A stretch of 59,298 nucleotides of DNA from CAZUMJ01 sp964621605. GTDB taxonomy: Bacteria > Actinomycetota > Acidimicrobiia > Acidimicrobiales > Iamiaceae. A model generated the notes under the pieces. It saw only the letters and a list, made by a program, of their open reading frames with translations. It searched no databases and was not told where the DNA came from. Within the stretch, counting starts at the first letter, position 1. Every line of letters begins with the position of its first letter. A program made the position numbers and the translations under genes. The stretch lies in contig CAZUMJ010000019.1 in assembly GCA_964621605.1 (NCBI GenBank), positions 1 through 59,298 on the forward strand, written 5' to 3'. Positions 44,254 to 51,700 of the stretch are shown here, one piece after another.

Positions 44254-44982
44254 GTGGCCATCGACCTCCAACCCTTCCCGAACGACTGGACGCGGGCGCT
44301 CGCGATCGTTGCCCACCCAGACGACATGGAGTACGGGGCAGCGTCTGCGGTTGCTCGCTGGACCAGTGAGGGCAAGCACGTCGACTACGTGCTCGTCACC
44401 TCGGGCGAGGCGGGGATCGACGGCATCGACCCCGAAGCCTGCGGACCCCTCCGAGAGGCCGAGCAGCGCGCGAGCGCCGCGATCGTCGGCGCAGCTGAGG
44501 TCGAGTTCCTCGGCTACCGCGACGGCGTCGTGGAGTACGGGTTGCCGCTTCGTCGCGACCTCGCACGTTGCATCCGTCGGCATCGGCCTGACCTCGTCCT
44601 CACGGGGAATCGCCACCTCACCTGGCCCGGGGGCGGCGGCTTCAACATGGCTGACCACCGCCACGTCGGCCTGGCTTGCCTGGACGCGGCACGCGATGCC
44701 GCAAACCGCTGGATCTTCCCGGAACTGCTCGACGAAGGCTTCGAGCCGTGGAGCGGTGTGCGCCGGGTGGCCTTTGCGGGGTCTCCCGATGCCACGCACG
44801 CCGTGGAGGTGACGGGGTTCCTCGACCGTGGCATCGCTTCCCTCGAGGCACATGCGCAATACCTCATCGGGCTCGGGTCGGACTGGCCCCCCGCAGACAT
44901 GTTCCTCACCGCACGTGCCGAGGCGGTCGGCCCCCGGCTCGGGGTGGACCATGCCGTGGCGTTCGAGATCGTCGACGTCTGA
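44254..44982 (+). CDS. PIG-L/LmbE-family deacetylase
   Basis: Zinc-dependent N-deacetylase fold. The 242-residue product has AIVAHPDDMEYGA (about 17-29) with the HPDD metal motif and the second metal ligand in ADHRHVG (about 134). Relatives include MshB and Mca of mycothiol metabolism and antibiotic-pseudodisaccharide deacetylases; the sequence does not decide. GTG start with AAAGGAG upstream. The 179 nt before it contain no gene that I can support. Confidence 0.87.
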   Translation: MAIDLQPFPNDWTRALAIVAHPDDMEYGAASAVARWTSEGKHVDYVLVTSGEAGIDGIDPEACGPLREAEQRASAAIVGAAEVEFLGYRDGVVEYGLPLRRDLARCIRRHRPDLVLTGNRHLTWPGGGGFNMADHRHVGLACLDAARDAANRWIFPELLDEGFEPWSGVRRVAFAGSPDATHAVEVTGFLDRGIASLEAHAQYLIGLGSDWPPADMFLTARAEAVGPRLGVDHAVAFEIVDV

Positions 44983-45195
44983 GCCGTCGCATCGTCCCGC
45001 TCACGGTGCGGTCGGCGTGGGGACGGGCCGTTGCCGGTTGTGGCAGCGCCTGTGACGACGTTCATGCGGCCGACGCCCCCGGAAAGGGCCTTGGTCCCTT
45101 CATGGGCGATAGCTCCGGGAGGAGAGTGAGCAGCGCACGGCTCGCGGTTCGTCGAGCACGTGTGACACCGATCGGCTCGGGGACGGGGGATTGCG
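44983..45195. other. Intergenic region before acyl-CoA dehydrogenase 3
   Basis: No gene seen. An imperfect AAGGG...CCCTT inverted repeat near 45083-45099 could be a weak terminator of the PIG-L gene. A GGGGG run precedes the ATG at 45196. Confidence 0.3.
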
Positions 45196-46410
45196 ATGGA
45201 GCTGGGTCTTGTCGATGTCCATGCCGAGGATCTGCCGATCGTCGAGGCCGTCGATCGCTTCGCCCACGAGGTGCTGCGACCCGTTGGCCGCACCCTCGAT
45301 GCCTACGCCGACCCGGCTCAGGTCGCGGCGCCGGAGTCTCCCCTCTGGGACGTCATGGCTCGCTACTCCGAGCTCGGCGTCGACACCACCGAGCTCGCGA
45401 CGGCAGGACTGGAGCCCGAACGCCTCGCACGCCTCCAGGCTGCGGTTCTGGAGCGACTCGGCTGGGGTGACTCGGGCCTCGCCATCTCGCTCGCCGTGTC
45501 GACCTTCCCGCGCATGCTGGCCCGCCTCTCGGGCAATCCGACGCTGATCGAGCGCTTCGACCGTCCGGGTACCTTCGCTTGCTGGGCGATCACCGAGCCC
45601 GATCACGGCAGCGACGTGCTCGTGTACGCCGACCATCTGGCGGACATGCCGGGCCGACCGAACTGCACTGCGCACCGCCACGGTGACAGCTGGGTGATCC
45701 GCGGTCAGAAGTCCGCGTGGGTCTCCAACGGCACGATCGCATCGACGGCCGCGCTGTTCTGCTGGGTCGAACAAGCGGACGGACCGAGCGGCATGGGTGC
45801 GTTCCTCGTCGATCTCGACGACCCGGCGGTGCAGCGGGGCAAGCCTCTCGACAAGCTCGGGCAGCGTGCCCTCAACCAGGGGGAGATCTTCTTCGACGAT
45901 CTGCGTGTGCCCGCGGAGCACCTCGTCTTCCCACCGATGCCGGGATCCGGCGCTGGAGGCATGGTGCTGGCCCTCGCGAACGCCACGATGGGCATCACCT
46001 TCGCCGGTGCAGCGCGCGCCGCATACGAGCTCGCGTTCGACTACTCGCATGAGCGCCAGCAGGGCGGCGGTCCGATCGTCCGGCACCAGAACGTGCGCGG
46101 GCAGCTCTTCGAGATGTTCCGTCGCACGCTCGCGGCGCGCGCGTTGGCGACAGACGTGCTCGTCGCGAACGCGTGTGCGGGTCCGCAGGTGGCGGCGTCG
46201 ATCGCTTCCAAGGTGACCGCCACGCAGACGGCGTTCGACGTTGCGAGCTCGGCCCTGGGCTTGTTCGGCGGCAACGGGCTGAGCCGGTCCTATCCGATCG
46301 AGAAGCTGCTGCGCGATGCGCGCGCCTCGATGATCGAAGACGGCTCGAACGACGTCCTGGGACTGATCGCAATGGACCACCTCACCCCGACAGGAGCTGA
46401 CCATGGATGA
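45196..46410 (+). CDS. Acyl-CoA dehydrogenase 3
   Basis: The 404-residue product is a divergent acyl-CoA dehydrogenase: CWAITEPDHGSDVLVY (FAD loop), SAWVSNGTIASTAALFCW, the GLFGGNGLSRSYPIEKLLRDAR segment and a C-terminal IEDGSNDVLGLIA in which Glu takes the position of the catalytic base. The Ala/Gly/Met-rich centre differs from the other two dehydrogenases in the window, so it is not a recent duplicate. Its 3' end overlaps the next gene by 8 nt, which makes a functional pair with the ADC-like protein likely. Confidence 0.88.
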   Translation: MELGLVDVHAEDLPIVEAVDRFAHEVLRPVGRTLDAYADPAQVAAPESPLWDVMARYSELGVDTTELATAGLEPERLARLQAAVLERLGWGDSGLAISLAVSTFPRMLARLSGNPTLIERFDRPGTFACWAITEPDHGSDVLVYADHLADMPGRPNCTAHRHGDSWVIRGQKSAWVSNGTIASTAALFCWVEQADGPSGMGAFLVDLDDPAVQRGKPLDKLGQRALNQGEIFFDDLRVPAEHLVFPPMPGSGAGGMVLALANATMGITFAGAARAAYELAFDYSHERQQGGGPIVRHQNVRGQLFEMFRRTLAARALATDVLVANACAGPQVAASIASKVTATQTAFDVASSALGLFGGNGLSRSYPIEKLLRDARASMIEDGSNDVLGLIAMDHLTPTGADHG

Positions 46411-47119
46411 ATCACCGACCTACACCTGGATGGGAGCGGAGGTCGTGTGGGCCGACATCCCCGTCGACGCGGGTGCCGCACGGGCGGTGCTTCCGCCCGG
46501 GCTCGCCCTCGACGGCGATGCGACGGCCACCGTGTTCGTGGCGGACTATCCGTTCACGACGTTCGGCTCGGTCTATCGCGAGGCGGCGGTGCTGCTGCAC
46601 TGTCGCGACGACAAGGGCCCGCACCTGCACTGTCCGTGGATGGCGGTCGATGACGACACCGCACTCATCCTCGGACGAGAACTGCTTGGGTTCCCCAAGA
46701 AGATGGCCGAGATGGCGCTCGACGTCGATGGTGGCCAGGTCACGGCAACGGCGACGCGCAAGGGGGTCGAGCTGATCCGCATCGAGGGAACCCTCGGTGC
46801 GGACGACGACGCACCACCGGCGCTGTTCGATCGCCGCTTCGTGAACCTCTTCGGCAGCATCGTGACCGACATGTGCCTCATCGAGGTGCCCGCCAGCGGC
46901 GAGCGGTTCCACAGCTGCCGTCGTGGAGAGGGCAAGGTCGTGTTGGAGTCGGGGGAGCGCGACCCGCTGGGCTTGTTCGCCGGACCGGTCGAGGCGACGA
47001 TTCGCCACGCCGTGCTCGACTTCGCCGCCGCCGACATCGGGGGCGCGATGCCCGCCGTCGTCGGCACCATCGACGACACGGCCTACGCGGGTGAGCGCTT
47101 CTTCGCCCGCCTCATGTGA
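46403..47119 (+). CDS. Acetoacetate decarboxylase-fold protein 2
   Basis: ADC-family protein of 238 residues with the full LLGFPKKMAEM motif (GFPKK near residues 95-99), including both Lys residues of acetoacetate decarboxylase, where one forms the Schiff base and the other lowers its pKa. Decarboxylation of a beta-keto acid is thus more plausible than for the first ADC-like protein. It starts inside the end of the dehydrogenase gene (ATGGATGA overlap), a strong sign of coupled translation and a shared pathway. Confidence 0.83.
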   Translation: MDESPTYTWMGAEVVWADIPVDAGAARAVLPPGLALDGDATATVFVADYPFTTFGSVYREAAVLLHCRDDKGPHLHCPWMAVDDDTALILGRELLGFPKKMAEMALDVDGGQVTATATRKGVELIRIEGTLGADDDAPPALFDRRFVNLFGSIVTDMCLIEVPASGERFHSCRRGEGKVVLESGERDPLGLFAGPVEATIRHAVLDFAAADIGGAMPAVVGTIDDTAYAGERFFARLM

Positions 47120-47137
47120 CGCTTCCCCACGGGTACC

Positions 47138-47866
47138 TCAGCTCAGTCGTGCGGCCAAGATCCTGGCCAACGAGGTCAAGTTCTGTTCGTTGGCCAGGAG
47201 TGCGCCTGGAACCTTGACGATGAGCACCGTCTTGCGGACCTGAGCGACGACCTGAAGCCGTGCGTAGCCGTGGTCCATCGCATCGTCGGAGTTGTCGGCG
47301 CTGTACTCGGCGCGGTCGCCGATGCCGTCGATCGGGTGCTGCACGTCCGCGAAGCTGTTCCCCACGAGCGTGTACATGTCATCGCCGCCGTTGGGGGAGA
47401 GGGTGACGAGGAGGTTCATCTGCTTGTCGCCCGCGGAGATCATGAACTCGCACACCGTTGACGCCTTGTCGTCGTTGAGCGTGGACGCGAGCGGGCTGCC
47501 CCTGCTGATCTTGCCTTCGATACCTGCGGCAGTGAGGTCGCTGGAGGTGGCGAGGTCGCAGGCCGACGTGCCGGTGCCACTGCCCTGCGAGTCGCTCGAC
47601 GCAGTGTCGGTTGATGTCGACTCCCCGGTGTCGGCGGTGTCGCTCGACGCTGTATCGGCGGTGTCTCGGACGGTGGTGTCGCGCGTGGATGAGTCACTCG
47701 TCGCGTGCTGCGTGGTGGTCTTGCTCGGTGACGACGCGGACTTCGCGGATGACGAGCAGGCGCCGAGGGACGAGACGAGCGCAACCACGCCGACGATGGT
47801 GAGGCTGCGGTGGGCCAGGCGTCTGGAGCGGCACGCGTGAGAAGGAGCGGGTTGGGTGGGGGCCAT
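47138..47866 (-). CDS. Putative lipoprotein, DUF3558-like
   Basis: The 242-residue product has a basic N-terminus, a hydrophobic helix and a lipobox ending in LGAC (Cys37), so it should be a membrane-anchored exported lipoprotein. A Ser/Thr/Asp-rich linker (about 38-100) leads to a domain with ACDLATSSDLTAAG and a later Cys in VCEF, a layout like the actinobacterial DUF3558 lipoproteins; the match is by eye. Function unknown. It lies downstream of glnB on the same strand but a strong hairpin separates them. Confidence 0.72.
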   Translation of the reverse strand: MAPTQPAPSHACRSRRLAHRSLTIVGVVALVSSLGACSSSAKSASSPSKTTTQHATSDSSTRDTTVRDTADTASSDTADTGESTSTDTASSDSQGSGTGTSACDLATSSDLTAAGIEGKISRGSPLASTLNDDKASTVCEFMISAGDKQMNLLVTLSPNGGDDMYTLVGNSFADVQHPIDGIGDRAEYSADNSDDAMDHGYARLQVVAQVRKTVLIVKVPGALLANEQNLTSLARILAARLS

Positions 47867-47940
47867 GACGCATGTCTACTCGGGGTCTCGCCCAGCGTCG
47901 GGTTGCTTCGTGCGCGCCCCGGCCGCGGCCACGGCGCGCA

Positions 47941-47979
47941 CGTGGCCGCCACATGCCCCTGTCGCATGTGACGGCCACG
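47941..47979 (-). terminator. Terminator of the amt-glnB unit
   Basis: A 16-bp stem with one C-A mismatch: 47941-47956 pairs with 47964-47979 around a 7-nt loop, beginning 22 nt after the glnB stop. No T-run follows. Confidence 0.8.
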
Positions 47980-48001
47980 GATCCTTCGCGGGAGCGGCGG
48001 C

Positions 48002-48343
48002 TCAGACGGCGTCTATGCCGGCCTCTCCGGTGCGGATGCGCAGGACGGTGCTCAACGGCAGCGTCCAGATCTTCCCGTCGCCGATCTTTCCGGTCCGGCC
48101 GGCCTCGGCGATCGTCTGCACGATGCGGTCCTCCATCTCCGACTCGACGAGCACCTCGACCTTGACCTTGGGGACGAAGTCGATGCGGTACTCCGAGCCG
48201 CGGAAGGTCTCGGTCTTTCCGCCCTGGCGCCCGAACCCTTGGACCTCAGATGCGGTCATGCCGTGCACCCCGGCGGTCTGCAGAGCCGCCATGACTGCTT
48301 CGAGACGGTGGGGCTTGACGATGGCGACGATCAGGCTGATCAC
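48002..48343 (-). CDS. glnB: Nitrogen regulatory protein PII
   Basis: Trimeric sensor of 2-oxoglutarate, ATP/ADP and glutamine. The 113-residue product has the T-loop FRGSEYRIDFVPK with Tyr52 (the residue uridylylated or adenylylated in relatives), the B-loop TGKIGDGKIW and the C-terminal VLRIRTGEAGIDAV. GTG start with GGAGG upstream, overlapping the amt stop as GTGA. The coupling to amt indicates a GlnK-type role: binding to and closing the ammonium channel when nitrogen is plentiful. Confidence 0.96.
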   Translation of the reverse strand: MISLIVAIVKPHRLEAVMAALQTAGVHGMTASEVQGFGRQGGKTETFRGSEYRIDFVPKVKVEVLVESEMEDRIVQTIAEAGRTGKIGDGKIWTLPLSTVLRIRTGEAGIDAV

Positions 48344-50076
48344 GAGGCACCTCCGGAGGTGGTGTCGCCGCCGGAGTCTCCGGCGGTGGTGGCCCCGGCC
48401 TTGGGGGGAAGGGTGACCGAGGAGGGAATCGATCCACCCAGGCGGGAGCCGGGTGGGGTGGTGAGCGTCATGCCCTGGCCGAACTCCATGTGGTACGCGG
48501 GTAGCCCGTGTTCGAAGATGTCGATGCCTTCGAGCTCGCCTTCTTCTTCGATTCGCAGGAGACCGACGGCGTCGATCGCCTTGAAGAGGAGGAAGGCGGC
48601 ACCGCCCACGAGCACGACACACGTGATGCTGCCGATGAACTGGGCGACGAGCACGTGGGTGCCACCGCCGTAGAAGAGCCCGGTCACGACCGCCGACGCG
48701 GAGGTGTCCTGGCCGGTCGTGGTGGGGAGGCCATAGCTGCCCGAGGCGAAGAGTCCCAGCGAGAGCGTGCCCCAGATGCCGCAGAACATGTGCACCGCCA
48801 CGGCTCCGATCGGGTCGTCGATGCGCAGCCATTCGATCAGGTCGACGCCGTAGACCACGACCACCGCGGCGATCGCACCGATGATCACCGAGCCGGTCGG
48901 CGACACCCAGTAGCACGGGGCGGTGATGGCGACGAGGCCGCCGAGGAAGCCGTTGCACGACATGCCCAGGTCCCACTTTTTCGAGCGGGGGTACACCAGG
49001 AGCACGGCGATCATGCCGCCGGCGCAGGAGGCCAACGTGGTGTTGGCCGCAACTCGGCCCATGCCTGCGAAGTCCATCGCCGACAAGGTCGAGCCGGGGT
49101 TGAAGCCGTACCAGCCGAACCACAGGATCACCGCACCGAGGGCGGCGATCGTCAGGTCGTGCGGGGGCAGCGGCCCGCCCCCGTCACGCTTGAACACTCG
49201 GCCCAGTCGGGGGCCCAAGACGATGGCGCCCATGAGGGCGATCACGCCACCGACGGTGTGGACCACCGTCGAGCCGGCGAAGTCGTGGAACGCAACGCCG
49301 CCGGTCAGCTTGGACATCCAGCTCGGGATGGTGCCGCCGAGCCAGCCGCCGCCCCAGACCCAGTGGCCGAAGATCGGGTAGAGGAACCCCGACACGACGA
49401 CGGAGTAGACGATGTCCCCCTTGAAGCTGGTGCGACCGACCATGGCGCCCGACGTGATGGTCGAGGCGGTGTCGGCGAACGCGAACTGGAACAGGAAGAA
49501 GGCCAGGAAGGCCACGCCGGTGGTGCCGTACGTGGTCGGTGCGCCCTGGAGGAAGAAGTTCGAGTGCCCGACGATGGCGTTGCCGGTGCCGAACTGGAGC
49601 GCGAAGCCGAACGCCCAGTAGAGGATGCCGCACAGGCACGTGTCGAAGACGCACTCCATGAGGATGTTCACGGTCTCTCGCGACCGCGACACGCCTGCCT
49701 CGAGGGCCATGAAGCCCGCCTGCATGAAGAACACCAGGAACGCCGCCACCAGCACCCAGAGCGTGTTGATCGGGTTGATGATGTCTGCGGCCTTCACGAC
49801 GGGCTCGGCAGCGGCACTCGCCGTACCCCCGAGGATCGTGCCACCAACCTTGAAGATGCCAAGGAGAAGGGCCACAGCCGTGACCTTGGCGCCGAGCACG
49901 ACGGCGAAGCGGGTGCGCACCGCCGGATCGAGCAGCAGCGCGCGCAGTGGGGCTCGACGGCCTGCCCGGGCCCGCTGAGAAGCACCAGCACCCGACCGGC
50001 GAGGTCGACGTGCCAGGAGGCTTCCCGAACGGCCCGCGGGCTCGCTGCCGAGCGCGGGGGTGGTGATGGGTTCCAT
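48340..50076 (-). CDS. amt: Ammonium transporter Amt
   Basis: Trimeric ammonium channel. The 578-residue product has an N-terminal 50-residue basic stretch followed by an extra hydrophobic helix ending TASAAAEP (probable signal peptide), then the 11-helix Amt core: MQAGFMALEAG, the AFADTASTITSGA segment, HDFAGSTVVHTVGG with the first pore His, and HMFCGIWGTLSLGLF with the second. A C-terminal Gly/Thr-rich tail of about 60 residues follows EHGLPAY. I start at ATG 50076 because TACCGT lies 8 nt upstream and the context matches nirB. Confidence 0.94.
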   Translation of the reverse strand: MEPITTPALGSEPAGRSGSLLARRPRRSGAGASQRARAGRRAPLRALLLDPAVRTRFAVVLGAKVTAVALLLGIFKVGGTILGGTASAAAEPVVKAADIINPINTLWVLVAAFLVFFMQAGFMALEAGVSRSRETVNILMECVFDTCLCGILYWAFGFALQFGTGNAIVGHSNFFLQGAPTTYGTTGVAFLAFFLFQFAFADTASTITSGAMVGRTSFKGDIVYSVVVSGFLYPIFGHWVWGGGWLGGTIPSWMSKLTGGVAFHDFAGSTVVHTVGGVIALMGAIVLGPRLGRVFKRDGGGPLPPHDLTIAALGAVILWFGWYGFNPGSTLSAMDFAGMGRVAANTTLASCAGGMIAVLLVYPRSKKWDLGMSCNGFLGGLVAITAPCYWVSPTGSVIIGAIAAVVVVYGVDLIEWLRIDDPIGAVAVHMFCGIWGTLSLGLFASGSYGLPTTTGQDTSASAVVTGLFYGGGTHVLVAQFIGSITCVVLVGGAAFLLFKAIDAVGLLRIEEEGELEGIDIFEHGLPAYHMEFGQGMTLTTPPGSRLGGSIPSSVTLPPKAGATTAGDSGGDTTSGGAS

Positions 50077-50084
50077 GGCGGCGG

Positions 50085-50138
50085 ACGGTACGGACGAGTG
50101 ATTTCGTTCCTGTGTGTCGTCGGTAAATGCCATGAGGC
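50085..50138 (-). promoter_or_regulatory. amt promoter with 11-bp-periodic upstream elements
   Basis: The -10 box is TACCGT (50090-50085), 8 nt before the ATG. Upstream on the minus strand, 5-mers spaced by 6 nt read TTTAC (50127-50123), CACAC (50116-50112) and GAAAT (50105-50101), the last ending 10 nt before the -10 box. This resembles, imperfectly, the GlnR layout GTnAC-n6-GAAAC. No -35 TTGACA is seen, as expected for activator-dependent promoters. Confidence 0.4.
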
Positions 50139-50197
50139 GAGCACCTGACGTGCATCTGACAACGTGTCCGGCGGAGCATCGACGTTCGACCCGGCGG

Positions 50198-51700
50198 CTA
50201 GTCGGCATCGCATCTGCTTCCGGCCGGGCTTCCACAGGCTGCGCTGCACGTGGTGGTGACCCGTCGTCGGTCTGCCTCGGGGAGGTGGCTGTCGAGGATG
50301 CGACGCACCGCACCGACGCATGATCCGCAGCCCGTGCCCGCTCGGGTCGTTGCCGAGAGCTCGGTGACTGTGGCACAGCCGTCGTCGATCGCCCGCCGCA
50401 GGTCGCCCTCGGTGACGTGGTTGCAGGTGCAGACCTCGACCGGCGTCACGGTGCCCGCGAACGAGCGAGGGCTGCACAAGAGGTCGATGGCATGTTCGGG
50501 GACCGCGTCGCCGCGCTGCAGCCACTGGAACAGCGACGGGGCGAGGTCGGCATCGCCGACGACGACTGCACCCACAAGCGCCCCGTCTCGCACCACGAGC
50601 TTGCGGTACGCGCCGCGTCGCTCCTCCAGCACCTGCACGATGTCGTCGTCTGGCCCGCCTTCGACGTCACCCATCGACGCGACCGCGACCCCGGCGACCT
50701 TGAGGCGCGTGTAGGTCGCCGTCCCCGCGTACGTCGCGGACGGTTCGGTCCCCGCCAGGCGTGCCGCGAGCACGGCCGCCTGGTCCCATCCGCCTGCAAC
50801 GAGGCCCGGGGGTGCGCCGTGGTGTTCGGCGCAGTCGCCGATGGCCGACACGTTCTCAGCAGAGGTAGCGAGCGCGTCGTCGATGAGCACGCCGATGTTG
50901 GTGGCGATACCCGACGCAGCAGCGACATCGATGCGAGGGCGCACCCCCGTCGCGAACACCACGATGCGGGCGGCAACCTCCTCGCCCGACTCCAAGGTCA
51001 GGCCATCCGGGGGGCAGCCTGGGTGAGCCAGCACCGCGGCGACCTTCCCGACCGCGACCTTGATGCCGAGCTCGTTGATGGAGCGACGGAGGAACTGCCC
51101 GCCCAGCGCGTCGAGCTGGGCGTTGAGGAGGGTCTCGGTGGGATGGATGACCGTCACCCGGTGGCCGTGCTCGCGCAGGGCATGCGCGGCCTCGAGCCCG
51201 AGCAGCCCACCACCGACCACCGCAGTGTCGATGGGGCCCCCGACGCCGGTTGCAGCTTCGTGGAGGCGCACGGCGTCGTCGAGGCTGCGAAAGACGAACA
51301 CGCCGGGAATCAATGACCTGTCGAGAGCACGTATGCCAGCGACGGGAGGGAGGATCGGTGTGGCGCCTGTTGCGAGGACCGCATGGTCGTACGCCAGGAT
51401 GCTTCCGTCGTTGAGATGCGCTGTGCCTCGTTCGGTGTCGAGGTGCCGGACCCTGGCTTCGGTCAGCAAGCGGATGTTGCCTTCGGTGTACCAGTCATGC
51501 GACTTCGTGATGACCGCGCTCGGCATGCCACGGGCCACGACCTTGGAGAGCAGCACGCGGTTGTACGCCCCGTGGGCTTCGTCGCTCACCACGGTCACCG
51601 ACCAGCTTCCGATTCCGTCGCGCGCCCGGAGCTCGTCGATGAGGCGTTCGCCGACCATCCCGTTGCCGACGATCAGAAGGTGACGGTCCGCGCCGTTCAC
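50198..51700 (-). CDS. Assimilatory nitrate reductase electron-transfer subunit (NasB-like)
   Basis: FAD- and NAD(P)H-binding protein of 500 residues related to the N-terminal half of NirB: GNGMVGERLIDEL (FAD), VVGGGLLGLEAAHALREHGH (NAD(P)H), and a C-terminal BFD-type [2Fe-2S] domain with CTCN at about 424-427 and the CGSC pair near 459-462. There is no sirohaem domain, so it is not a nitrite reductase. Its ATG overlaps the nasA stop (ATGA), which argues that it passes electrons from NAD(P)H to the molybdenum subunit. Confidence 0.88.
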   Translation of the reverse strand: MNGADRHLLIVGNGMVGERLIDELRARDGIGSWSVTVVSDEAHGAYNRVLLSKVVARGMPSAVITKSHDWYTEGNIRLLTEARVRHLDTERGTAHLNDGSILAYDHAVLATGATPILPPVAGIRALDRSLIPGVFVFRSLDDAVRLHEAATGVGGPIDTAVVGGGLLGLEAAHALREHGHRVTVIHPTETLLNAQLDALGGQFLRRSINELGIKVAVGKVAAVLAHPGCPPDGLTLESGEEVAARIVVFATGVRPRIDVAAASGIATNIGVLIDDALATSAENVSAIGDCAEHHGAPPGLVAGGWDQAAVLAARLAGTEPSATYAGTATYTRLKVAGVAVASMGDVEGGPDDDIVQVLEERRGAYRKLVVRDGALVGAVVVGDADLAPSLFQWLQRGDAVPEHAIDLLCSPRSFAGTVTPVEVCTCNHVTEGDLRRAIDDGCATVTELSATTRAGTGCGSCVGAVRRILDSHLPEADRRRVTTTCSAACGSPAGSRCDAD

